From contig UQJE01000060.1 of assembly GCA_900541345.1 (NCBI GenBank), positions 1-15,307 on the forward strand: a stretch of 15,307 nucleotides of DNA. Direction: 5' to 3'. Each line of letters starts with the position of its first letter. The first letter of the stretch is position 1. The stretch comes from an uncultured Blautia sp. (GTDB lineage Bacteria > Bacillota > Clostridia > Lachnospirales > Lachnospiraceae). A model generated the notes under the pieces. That model saw only the letters and a list, made by a program, of their open reading frames with translations, was not told the origin of the DNA and did not search any database. Below are positions 1 through 7,341 of this stretch, one piece after another. Made by a program: the position numbers and the translations under genes.

Positions 1-1
1 G

Positions 2-1039
2 GATTACGAGTTTCTGTTTAATCTTCTCTCCAGTCTAAATCTGGGCTGTTCCTTGGAAATCCGCCAAATCCTCTGCCTGAGCAATGTGGAAACACTTACA
101 AATGACCATGAATTATACAATTTAAAATATTTTAAAAATATTTTTCCACTATATCTTCGAAATCTAGATTATCAGGCTTACTATTTTTATGACAGCATAC
201 ATTCACATTTTTTTAATCTGAATGCTTTTCCTTATTTTATTGTTACATCCAGGTATGCTATTGCCTGCTCTTCTGATTATCAACAGGGAATTTTTTACAA
301 AGAGCCTTCTGTTATACAACAGTTCTGGAAAATTTTTCATTCTTGTCAGGGAAAATGCCAGTCTCTTTTTCAAGTATTTCATCTGACGCCACAGAATGTT
401 TCTATGATCAGTAACATTGCACTAGATGAAACAACAAGCTATCTCCTGCAGCCGGAAGCCTGTTTTACTCCTTTTATTTCCGAGGGTATTCTGACAGAAG
501 CTCTGTCCCGAAATTTTTACGACAGACAGCAGCTTATAGAAATGCTGTACCAGTTTTTCCAGGCAAATACGAAGAATCTTTCCCATATGCACGTATATTT
601 TACGAAAAAAGGAATTCGACGTTTTATAGAAACCGGAAGACTAAAAGAAATTCCAAAAGACTTTTGCCGTTCATTCCTACCGGAAGAACGTCTGCAAATG
701 CTTCAGGCACTTCTCCCTGTCTGCTATCAGGGATATTACCGAATGTTGAAACAGCCGCTTGACCAGCTTCCTGTTAATCTGCACCTCTGTGTAAGCGATA
801 AGATGGGATATTTTTCTTTTGACAATGCAGAAAATCAGGCCACCTATCTAATGTTAAATGAAACTGGGATTTTATCTGTTTTTCTGGATTATATGCAGTC
901 ATTGGACGATTCCAGCTTCTATACACCTGAAGAAACTGGGACCTTTATAAAATCTGCTATCAGAAATCTACAGCAACATCTGTCTCTCTATGAGGAAGGA
1001 TTTATCCCTTCCCACACAGACCAAATACTTAATTTTTGA
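2..1039 (+). CDS. Unrecognised protein, C-terminal part (5' end outside window)
   Basis: The reading frame is open from base 2 and has no ATG before the first TTG at 53, so the gene starts upstream of the window; 345 codons are visible, ending in TGA at 1037-1039. I do not recognise the family. The visible part has no signal peptide, no membrane segment and no obvious enzyme motif. It is rich in Phe, Tyr, Gln and His and reads as a soluble, mostly helical protein. The composition resembles the large C-terminal regions attached to helix-turn-helix domains in Lachnospiraceae regulators, but that is a guess, since any DNA-binding domain would be upstream. It is more AT-rich than the operon it converges on. 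It ends against a bidirectional terminator shared with the PFL gene. The reality of the gene is well supported by its length; the function is unknown. Confidence 0.75.
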   Translation, partial: DYEFLFNLLSSLNLGCSLEIRQILCLSNVETLTNDHELYNLKYFKNIFPLYLRNLDYQAYYFYDSIHSHFFNLNAFPYFIVTSRYAIACSSDYQQGIFYKEPSVIQQFWKIFHSCQGKCQSLFQVFHLTPQNVSMISNIALDETTSYLLQPEACFTPFISEGILTEALSRNFYDRQQLIEMLYQFFQANTKNLSHMHVYFTKKGIRRFIETGRLKEIPKDFCRSFLPEERLQMLQALLPVCYQGYYRMLKQPLDQLPVNLHLCVSDKMGYFSFDNAENQATYLMLNETGILSVFLDYMQSLDDSSFYTPEETGTFIKSAIRNLQQHLSLYEEGFIPSHTDQILNF

Positions 1040-1049
1040 GCATAAATTT

Positions 1050-1096
1050 AGCCCCTTTCCTTTACTTGTAAATTATATAAGATAAAGAAAGAGGCT
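1050..1096. terminator. Bidirectional terminator between convergent genes
   Basis: Arms AGCCCCTTTC (1050-1059) and GAAAGAGGCT (1087-1096) pair over 10 bp with one G-U. A single-base bulge follows, then TTTA/TAAA, around an AT-rich loop. On the plus strand the second arm is followed by a T-rich run (1097-1112), which gives a good terminator for the left-edge gene. On the minus strand the run is weaker (TAAATTTAT), but this is the only candidate terminator for the PFL operon. Confidence 0.7.
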
Positions 1097-1103
1097 TATT
1101 TTA

Positions 1104-2468
1104 TTAATTTTTAAAACTGTGAATTGGGGCAGGAATTCTTCCGCCGCGCTCTACAAACGCATCACAGGAGAAGGAATTTACCGGCATAACAGGAGCATAT
1201 CCAAGAAGACCGCCAAATTCTACTGTCTCTCCAACACCTTTTCCGATTACCGGAATCACACGGACTGCAGTTGTCTTCTGATTGATCATTCCAATTGCTG
1301 CTTCATCTGCAATAATACCGGAAATTGTGGTCGCTTTTGTGTCTCCCGGAATCGCGATCATATCAAGACCTACAGAGCAGACACATGTCATTGCTTCCAG
1401 CTTTTCAAGGCAGAGCGCACCTTCGTTTACAGCATCAATCATTCCCTGATCTTCACTTACCGGAATAAATGCGCCGCTCAAACCGCCGACTGCTGTAGAA
1501 GCCATAACACCGCCTTTTTTCACCTGGTCATTTAAAAGCGCAAGAGCTGCGGTTGTTCCCGGAGCGCCTGTTCTCTCAAGACCGATTTCCTGAAGGATTT
1601 CTGCAACACTGTCCCCGATTGCAGGAGTTGGAGCAAGTGAAAGATCTACAATACCAAACGGTACATTTAAACGTTTAGAAGCCTCCTGCGCAACCAGCTG
1701 ACCCACACGTGTTACTTTGAAGGCAGTTCTTTTGATTGTCTCGCAAAGTGTCTCAAAATCTTTTCCTCTTACTTTTTCAAGAGCTGTCTTTACAACACCA
1801 GGGCCGCTTACACCAACGTTAATAATGCAGTCAGCCTCTGTTACACCGTGGAATGCACCTGCCATAAACGGGTTGTCATCCGGTGCGTTACAGAATACTA
1901 CAAGCTTCGCACAGCCAAGAGAATCCTGATCAGCGCTTGCCTTTGCTGTTTCCAGAACAATCTCTCCCATAAGTTTCACTGCGTCCATATTGATTCCTGT
2001 TTTTGTAGAACCTACATTTACAGAACTGCATACTCTCTCTGTCTCACAGAGTGCCTGCGGAATAGAACGGATAAGAAGCTCTTCTGCCGGAGTCATTCCC
2101 TTACTTACAAGAGCTGAATAACCTCCGATAAAGTTGACGCCTACAGTTTTTGCCGCCTTATCAAGCGTTCTTGCAATTGTAACAAAATCTTCCGGGGTTT
2201 TACATGCCGCGCCGCCAATTAATGCGATAGGAGTAATGGAAATTCGCTTATTTACAATGGGAATTCCAAATTCCATAGAGATTTTTTCCCCTGTTTCCAC
2301 AAGGTCTTTTGCACGTGTTGTAATTTTGTTATAAATTTTTTCATTGAGTCTGTCAAGATCGCTGTCAATGCAGTCAAGGAGACTGATTCCCATTGTAATG
2401 GTACGCACGTCCAGGTTCTCCTGCTCAATCATTTTATTTGTTTCGTTTACCTCGAAAATATTAATCAT
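1104..2468 (-). CDS. PFL family protein (UPF0210 / DUF711)
   Basis: This 454-aa protein has full length for the UPF0210 family (the SP0239 type), which is annotated only as PFL family and has no established reaction. Conserved stretches I recognise are IGGYSALV, the segment around NVGSTKTGINMDA, PFMAGAFHG and the Gly-rich GVSGPGVVKTAL; the C-terminal half keeps several Gly/Pro-rich loops, as expected of a cytoplasmic alpha/beta enzyme-like fold. The start is ATG at 2466-2468 with AGGAGA nine bases upstream. It is the last gene of the polA operon and follows an ACT-domain gene of the UPF0237 family. That pairing recurs in Firmicutes (SP0238-SP0239) and suggests the ACT protein senses a ligand for, or partners with, this protein. 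Family assignment is confident; function is not known. Confidence 0.93.
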   Translation of the reverse strand: MINIFEVNETNKMIEQENLDVRTITMGISLLDCIDSDLDRLNEKIYNKITTRAKDLVETGEKISMEFGIPIVNKRISITPIALIGGAACKTPEDFVTIARTLDKAAKTVGVNFIGGYSALVSKGMTPAEELLIRSIPQALCETERVCSSVNVGSTKTGINMDAVKLMGEIVLETAKASADQDSLGCAKLVVFCNAPDDNPFMAGAFHGVTEADCIINVGVSGPGVVKTALEKVRGKDFETLCETIKRTAFKVTRVGQLVAQEASKRLNVPFGIVDLSLAPTPAIGDSVAEILQEIGLERTGAPGTTAALALLNDQVKKGGVMASTAVGGLSGAFIPVSEDQGMIDAVNEGALCLEKLEAMTCVCSVGLDMIAIPGDTKATTISGIIADEAAIGMINQKTTAVRVIPVIGKGVGETVEFGGLLGYAPVMPVNSFSCDAFVERGGRIPAPIHSFKN

Positions 2469-2502
2469 TATCGTTCTCCTAAATTATTCTGTTAATGCTT
2501 TT

Positions 2503-2529
2503 ACGAGGGCACTTCGAAGCTGCCCTCGT
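2503..2529 (-). promoter_or_regulatory. Intercistronic stem-loop between the ACT and PFL genes
   Basis: A perfect 9-bp inverted repeat, ACGAGGGCA (2503-2511) and TGCCCTCGT (2521-2529), encloses a loop containing the self-complementary CTTCGAAG. On the transcribed minus strand it is followed by AAAAGCATTA rather than a U-run. It is therefore unlikely to be a simple terminator and may act as an mRNA processing or stability element, or a partial attenuator, lowering PFL relative to upstream genes. Confidence 0.6.
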
Positions 2530-2537
2530 ATTTATCA

Positions 2538-2810
2538 TCAGATTCTGTGCATTTTATTGAAGATGTCTTCATGCTGACATCTGATTACAACACCAATCTC
2601 ATCGCCCAGTGCGGAAAGTTCTTTGGAAAGTGTTCCATTATCTTTTTCAGATGCAGTTGTATCTGTTATCATCATCATATTAAAATATCCCTGTACAATT
2701 GTCTGAGTAATATCCAGAATATTTACATTCTGCTCTGCAAGATATGTACAAACCTTTGCAATAATTCCTACGGTATCGTTTCCTACTACTGTGATAATTG
2801 TCTTTTTCAT
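2538..2810 (-). CDS. ACT domain-containing protein (UPF0237)
   Basis: This is a 90-aa, single-ACT-domain cytoplasmic protein. The ACT pattern is clear: a first strand KKTIITVVG, the turn NDTVGIIAKV, helix and second strand EQNVNILDITQ, then strand YFNMMMITD and a second helix, ending in an EIGVVIR strand. ACT domains usually bind amino acids or similar small ligands and dimerise; no catalytic domain is attached. The frame opens 14 codons earlier (ATG at 2852), but ATG at 2808-2810 is chosen because AAAGGAGA lies just upstream and the family starts with MKKTII/V. It follows the metallo-hydrolase stop by 14 bases and precedes the PFL gene, so all three are probably co-transcribed. The likely role is a regulatory or partner subunit for the PFL protein, by inference from their recurrent pairing. 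Confidence 0.9.
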   Translation of the reverse strand: MKKTIITVVGNDTVGIIAKVCTYLAEQNVNILDITQTIVQGYFNMMMITDTTASEKDNGTLSKELSALGDEIGVVIRCQHEDIFNKMHRI

Positions 2811-2824
2811 CTGTGTCTCCTTTT

Positions 2825-3622
2825 CTATACTATAATCACTTCTGATATGCAATCCCTTTTCGCCACCTGGATTTTAAAATCTCTGGGCTTATAAGGGTTA
2901 TCGCCTAGCATAACTTCTGCGCAGACTGTCTCATACGCCAGTTCCTCATAATTGTTTTCTCTGCTTAAATGTCCCAGAAAAACAGCTTTTAGGTTGTCAT
3001 GAAGAAGCCGGCAGAGAAGCTTCCCTGCATTTTCGTTTGAAAGATGTCCTCTGTCTCCTAAAATTCTTTGTTTCAGATAATACGGATATTTTCCAACCTG
3101 CAGCATACGAATGTCATGATTTGCTTCCAGAAGAAGCGCATTCAAATTCCGGAGGTTTTCTACTATGTAGTCATTGTATTTCCCAAGGTCCGTTGCAATA
3201 CCCACAGACCGTTCGCCACATTCTATCCGGTATCCTACCGGCTGCGCCGCATCATGGGAAATGGTAAACGGGCGGATGGAAAGATCCTTGATAAAAAAAG
3301 GTTCATCCTCCCTGATTTCACGAAAAATCCCTTCCGGAAGTTCTCCCAGGCTTTTGCTCCTTGACAGTGCGTCTGCAGTGCCGCCTGTTGTATATATGGG
3401 AATTCCGTATTTTCTCGCCAGAACGCCAAGACCTTTTATGTGATCTGAGTGTTCATGGGTTATAAGAATTCCATCAATATCTCTTCCTGTAAGCTCTAAA
3501 CTATTCAGGCCTTTTTCAATGCGTCTGCCGCTTATTCCTGCATCTACAAGAACATGGGCGCATTCCGAGCCTACATAAATGCAGTTGCCGCTGCTTCCGC
3601 TGGCAATGCTCATTAGTCTCAT
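2825..3622 (-). CDS. MBL-fold metallo-hydrolase, YycJ/WalJ type
   Basis: This 265-aa metallo-beta-lactamase-fold hydrolase matches the YycJ/WalJ type in length and motifs. Metal ligands are visible: THEHSDH (residues 55-61), SHD (122-124), an Asp in IATDLG (145), an EANHD (167-170), GDRGHLS (His193) and a C-terminal GHLSRENN (His218). No signal peptide or membrane segment is present, so it acts in the cytoplasm. Bacillus YycJ/WalJ is linked to coordination of cell division and DNA replication, and family members resemble DNA exonucleases; its place beside polA fits a nucleic-acid role, though the substrate here is inferred. Its ATG (3620-3622) overlaps the coaE stop as ATGA, indicating translational coupling. 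A second ATG three codons in (3613) is possible but less likely. Confidence 0.93.
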   Translation of the reverse strand: MRLMSIASGSSGNCIYVGSECAHVLVDAGISGRRIEKGLNSLELTGRDIDGILITHEHSDHIKGLGVLARKYGIPIYTTGGTADALSRSKSLGELPEGIFREIREDEPFFIKDLSIRPFTISHDAAQPVGYRIECGERSVGIATDLGKYNDYIVENLRNLNALLLEANHDIRMLQVGKYPYYLKQRILGDRGHLSNENAGKLLCRLLHDNLKAVFLGHLSRENNYEELAYETVCAEVMLGDNPYKPRDFKIQVAKRDCISEVIIV

Positions 3623-4209
3623 AACTTCTGAATCCCTTCTGCAAGCCGGAGGCGCGCTTCCTCCGTGCTTTTATTATTTTCTATTACAAAATCTGCGTGA
3701 CGAAAGAAAAAATCGTCTGGTTTCTGACTTCGGATAATGCTTTCCGCCTTTTCTCTTGTATATCCTCTGCTTTCTATAAGACGGGAAATGCGGATTTCCC
3801 TGTCTGTATGCACATACCACACAGAATCGCAGAATTTATCATACTGTTCCTCAAGAAGAAGCGCAGCCTCCACCACGCAGAGTTTTCTTCCGGATACCCT
3901 TTCTCTTTCGAGTGCTTCCAGAATATATCGCCTCACAGCAGGGTGAACAATTTTATTTAAGGCGTCCAGTTTTTCCTTCTGCGAAAATACTACATCGGAA
4001 ACCCTCCTGCGGTCAATAGTTTTGTCCTCTTTTATAATTTCTTTTCCAAAAAGACGGATAATCGGCTCATAACATTCTCTTCCCGGCTCCATCACAAAAT
4101 GTCCCACCTGGTCTGCCTGCAGGACAAATGCATCCCAGTCTTTTTGAAGAAATTCAAGAATTGTGCTTTTTCCAGCGCCTACGCCTCCGGTTAATCCGAT
4201 TATTTTCAT
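3619..4209 (-). CDS. coaE: Dephospho-CoA kinase
   Basis: This enzyme carries out the last step of coenzyme A synthesis, ATP-dependent phosphorylation of the 3'-hydroxyl of dephospho-CoA in the cytoplasm. The protein opens with MKIIGLTGG and a P-loop GGVGAGKS (residues 8-15). It then has the acceptor-site QADQVGH segment, the conserved NKIVHPAVR helix, EAALLLE, and an Arg-rich lid (RISRLIESRGYTREKAESIIRSQ region). Length is 196 aa from the chosen start, typical for the family. An earlier in-frame ATG at 4224 would add five residues and overlap the polA end. I prefer ATG at 4209 because family members begin at MKIIGLTGG and GAGG lies nine bases upstream, one base after the polA stop. It is downstream-coupled to the hydrolase by ATGA. 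Confidence 0.95.
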   Translation of the reverse strand: MKIIGLTGGVGAGKSTILEFLQKDWDAFVLQADQVGHFVMEPGRECYEPIIRLFGKEIIKEDKTIDRRRVSDVVFSQKEKLDALNKIVHPAVRRYILEALERERVSGRKLCVVEAALLLEEQYDKFCDSVWYVHTDREIRISRLIESRGYTREKAESIIRSQKPDDFFFRHADFVIENNKSTEEARLRLAEGIQKL

Positions 4210-4210
4210 C

Positions 4211-6850
4211 TTATTTTGCCTCATACCAGCTGTTCCCCTGGTGCATATCTACAGAGAGCTGAACGGAAAGTGACGCAGCCCCTGTCATCTCTTCTTCCAG
4301 AATTTTAGAAACCTCTGCAATCTCTTCTTTGTATGTTTCAATGAGAAGCTCATCGTGAACCTGAAGAACGAGACGGGATTTTAATCCTTCTGCTTTTAAT
4401 CTTGCATACACCCGGTTCATAGCTATTTTAATAATATCTGCCGCAGTTCCCTGAATGGGAGAATTCATTGCCACCCTCTCTCCAAAGGAGCGCTGCATGA
4501 AGTTCCCGGAAGAAAGCTCAGGAACAGGACGTCTTCTTCCAAACATGGTCGTCACATATCCTTTTTCCTTTCCTTCCTGTATCATGGAATCAAGGAAGCC
4601 CTTGATTTTCGGATATGTCTCAAAATATTTTTCGATATAATCAGCCGCTTCTTTTCTTGTAATACTTAAATCCTGACTGAGTCCAAAAGAACTGATTCCG
4701 TATACAATACCGAAATTTACCGCTTTTGCATTTCGTCGTTGAAGGTCTGTCACTTCGTCAAATGGAATATGAAATACCTGTGAAGCAGTAAGCCTGTGAA
4801 TATCCTGCGCCTCTCTGTAAGCCTGAATGAGCTTCTCATCTCCCGACATATGAGCAAGAACACGAAGCTCAATCTGGGAATAATCTGCATCAAGAAATAC
4901 ATATCCTTCCTCCGGTACAAAAACCTTTCGAATCAATCTTCCAAGCTCCATACGAACAGGAATATTCTGGAGATTCGGTTCTGTACTGCTGATACGTCCT
5001 GTCGCTGTAATCGTCTGGTTAAATGTGGAACGAATTCTTCCATCCTCTTCTATTACGTTCCCAAGCCCGTCTGCATACGTTGATTTTAGCTTACTGAGCT
5101 GACGGTATTCCAGAATATTTTCCACAATGGGATTATCAGGTGCAAGCTTCTCCAGAATGTCAGCCGCTGTGGAATATCCGGTCTTTGTTTTCTTCCCTCC
5201 CGGAATTCCCATTTTTTCAAAGAGAATCACTCCGAGCTGTTTTGGAGAATTAATATTAAATTCCTCTCCTGCCTGTCTGTAAATTTCCTGTTCCAGCTCC
5301 TGAATGCGAACAAGAAGTTTATCGCCGTAAGCCTTCAGTTCTTCCCCCTGCACACGAATTCCTGTTTTTTCCATAGAATCCAGAGTAAAAATAAGGGGAA
5401 GCTCAATCTCTCTGTATACATTCCACATTCCGGTATCTTTCAGGGCATTTTCTATGGGCTCGCGGCAGGCAAGCGCCGCATACGCCATATAGCCGGCATA
5501 AAGACCAAGCTCTTCTTTTTCCTTTTCCCAGGCTGCCTCATACGTTTCTTTCCCAAGAAGGTCCTCTCTGGAGGGAATCAGCATACCATTTAAGTATTCT
5601 CTTGCCGTATCGTCATAATCGTAAGAAGATTTCAGAGGGTTTAAGAGATATGCCCCCACTCCTGCATCAAATACACAGGCAGCCTCTTCTATTGGAACGT
5701 ACTTCAGCATGGATTTTATATCCCAGGAACAAAGAAGCGTTTTTTTTGAAAGCGCAAGCAGCTTATCAGAAAGATAGGCTCCTGTTATCATACCCTGTAC
5801 CGGAATGTAATACACTTCTTCTTTGGAAAGAGCAAGGCCCAACATGTAAATGCTTTTTTTATCGGATAAAAGAGCCACACCTGCCTCAGGATTCCCTGCC
5901 GCCTTTTCAAACAGGCTTTCACAGCCGGAAAGATCTGTACAGGAAAAAAATTCCTGCTCTATCGCACTCTCCGAAACAGCGTCCTTATCAAAACGGCTGA
6001 GAAGATTTTTAAATTCCAGTCTTTTGCAAAGTTCATACGCTTCTTTCGTATAAAGATTTTCCATTCTGGCAGCTTCTGAAGAAAAAGAAATCGGGCTGTC
6101 TGTATTAATGGTCGCCAACGTTTTAGAAAGCTGCGCCTTATCATAATTCTCTCGCAGAGATTCTTTTGCTTTATTGGGCTTTACTTCCTCCAGATGCTCA
6201 TACGCATTTTCAATATTTCCAAACTGTACGATCATTTTTGTGGCTGTTTTTTCACCTACTCCGGGAATACCGGGAATATTATCTGCACTGTCTCCCATAA
6301 GCGCCTTTAATTCAATGATCTGAGGAGGAGTTACCTGATATTTTTCGATTACCTGCTGTGTATGGTAATCTTCAATTATCGTCTTTCCTTTGGTTGTTTT
6401 TGGAAGACGGATCATAATTTTATCTGTTGCCAGCTGAAGAAGATCTCTGTCACCGGACAAAATGGTTACATCCATTCCCTGTGCCTCGCACTGTCTCGCC
6501 ACTGTTCCAAGAAGATCGTCCGCCTCATATCCTTCCATCTCCATAATATTTATGCACATTGCCCCTAACATTTCCTTGATAAGAGGAACCTGCTGGCGGA
6601 GCTCCTCAGGCATTGCCTTTCGCGTACCCTTGTAAGCGTCATACATTTTGTGACGAAAAGTAGGTGCGTGAACATCAAAAGCCACAGTAAGATAATCCGG
6701 TTTTTCCTCTTCCAGAATACGAAAAAGGATGTTCAGGAAACCATATACAGCCCCTGTGTGAATCCCCTCTCCGTTTGTAAGATCCGGAAGACCGTAAAAT
6801 GCCCGATTTAAAATACTGTGCCCATCTATTAATAATATCTTTTCACTCAT
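4211..6850 (-). CDS. polA: DNA polymerase I
   Basis: This 879-aa family A polymerase acts in Okazaki fragment processing and repair synthesis. Residues 1-290 form the 5'-3' exonuclease domain, with LLIDGHS, YEADDLLG (108-115), LSGDRDLLQL (131-140) and the helix-hairpin-helix GIPGVGEKTATK. Residues 295-470 correspond to the 3'-5' exonuclease domain, but the metal-binding Asp/Glu pair is replaced (VALLS at about 325-329), so proofreading is probably lost, as in Bacillus-type enzymes. Residues 480-879 form the polymerase: motif A DYSQIELR (656-663), O-helix with Arg705, Lys709, Phe713 and Tyr717, and motif C QVHDE (830-834). Phe713 is the residue associated with discrimination against dideoxynucleotides in this family. 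The ATG overlaps the stop of the small zinc-finger gene as ATGA, so the two are translationally coupled. Confidence 0.98.
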   Translation of the reverse strand: MSEKILLIDGHSILNRAFYGLPDLTNGEGIHTGAVYGFLNILFRILEEEKPDYLTVAFDVHAPTFRHKMYDAYKGTRKAMPEELRQQVPLIKEMLGAMCINIMEMEGYEADDLLGTVARQCEAQGMDVTILSGDRDLLQLATDKIMIRLPKTTKGKTIIEDYHTQQVIEKYQVTPPQIIELKALMGDSADNIPGIPGVGEKTATKMIVQFGNIENAYEHLEEVKPNKAKESLRENYDKAQLSKTLATINTDSPISFSSEAARMENLYTKEAYELCKRLEFKNLLSRFDKDAVSESAIEQEFFSCTDLSGCESLFEKAAGNPEAGVALLSDKKSIYMLGLALSKEEVYYIPVQGMITGAYLSDKLLALSKKTLLCSWDIKSMLKYVPIEEAACVFDAGVGAYLLNPLKSSYDYDDTAREYLNGMLIPSREDLLGKETYEAAWEKEKEELGLYAGYMAYAALACREPIENALKDTGMWNVYREIELPLIFTLDSMEKTGIRVQGEELKAYGDKLLVRIQELEQEIYRQAGEEFNINSPKQLGVILFEKMGIPGGKKTKTGYSTAADILEKLAPDNPIVENILEYRQLSKLKSTYADGLGNVIEEDGRIRSTFNQTITATGRISSTEPNLQNIPVRMELGRLIRKVFVPEEGYVFLDADYSQIELRVLAHMSGDEKLIQAYREAQDIHRLTASQVFHIPFDEVTDLQRRNAKAVNFGIVYGISSFGLSQDLSITRKEAADYIEKYFETYPKIKGFLDSMIQEGKEKGYVTTMFGRRRPVPELSSGNFMQRSFGERVAMNSPIQGTAADIIKIAMNRVYARLKAEGLKSRLVLQVHDELLIETYKEEIAEVSKILEEEMTGAASLSVQLSVDMHQGNSWYEAK

Positions 6851-7194
6851 AAATGTCCCCCTACTTCTTTTATTATAAACAGCAGCAGTCCGGTAAGAAG
6901 CGCGATTAGAAGAAGAACTGCAATTCCCGCAAAAAATCGCTCTATTTTCATAATGCGAATTCTGCGTCTCGCCCTTTTTATATCCTGATTTAAAAGCTTA
7001 CGAAAATCAAGGACCGTATCGCCTTCATCTTCTGCCAGCTGCTGCATTGCCTCATGAACAATAAAATACGTTTCCAGTTCATCATAGCATGAAGAACATG
7101 ACTGAATATGGTCTAAAAACTCTTCCATTTCTTCAATAGAGAGCGTATGGTTCATATATTGATTCACCATTTCTTCTGCTGTCCGGCAGTTCAT
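6847..7194 (-). CDS. zf-HC2 (anti-sigma-like) single-pass membrane protein
   Basis: This is a 115-aa protein with an N-terminal zinc finger of the zf-HC2/ZAS type and one C-terminal transmembrane helix. The finger is His29-x3-Cys33-x2-Cys36 inside DHIQSCSSC. A basic stretch RARRRIR (74-80) precedes the hydrophobic helix at 87-108, giving a cytoplasmic finger on a membrane anchor, with only a few residues outside. Such finger domains commonly bind ECF sigma factors, but no sigma factor gene is adjacent, so the partner is unknown. The start is ATG at 7192-7194 because a strong AGGAGG lies eight to ten bases upstream; the frame extends to 7329 but would cross the promoter. It is the first gene of the polA operon and overlaps polA as ATGA, so it may report on or tune that operon. 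Confidence 0.85.
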   Translation of the reverse strand: MNCRTAEEMVNQYMNHTLSIEEMEEFLDHIQSCSSCYDELETYFIVHEAMQQLAEDEGDTVLDFRKLLNQDIKRARRRIRIMKIERFFAGIAVLLLIALLTGLLLFIIKEVGGHL

Positions 7195-7252
7195 AGTCCT
7201 TCCTCCTTCCTGCTGTATATTTCTGCATGCAAAATGCGTTGTTGTCTGATTT

Positions 7253-7281
7253 ATTATAACGGAAGAAAGAGAAAAACACAA
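7253..7281 (-). promoter_or_regulatory. Sigma-A promoter for the zf-HC2/polA operon
   Basis: A perfect TATAAT -10 (plus-strand ATTATA at 7253-7258) lies 17 bases from a weak -35 TTGTGT (plus-strand ACACAA at 7276-7281). It faces the zf-HC2 gene, giving a leader of about 50 bases that ends in the AGGAGG site. It lies after the ftsH terminator, which separates the two transcription units. Confidence 0.7.
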
Positions 7282-7292
7282 GGCACATATAC

Positions 7293-7333
7293 AAAAGTAT
7301 CCTGCGGACAATTTTATCCGCAGGACCACTTTT
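7293..7333. terminator. Terminator after ftsH
   Basis: A perfect 9-bp inverted repeat, TCCTGCGGA (7300-7308) and TCCGCAGGA (7317-7325), is flanked by AAAAGT (7293-7298) and ACTTTT (7328-7333), which can also pair. The minus-strand transcript ends in ACTTTTGT, nine bases after the ftsH stop codon. The symmetric A/T flanks allow action in both directions. Confidence 0.85.
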
Positions 7334-7341
7334 ATATGCTC

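Noticed and set aside
1119..1535. 138-aa plus-strand open frame opposite the PFL gene
   Set aside because: Antisense to a well-conserved protein, with unnatural Cys/Asn/Ser-rich content and no ribosome site.
7195..7329. 45-residue N-terminal extension of the zinc-finger protein
   Set aside because: It would run through the promoter and into the ftsH terminator; the ATG at 7194 has a strong AGGAGG.
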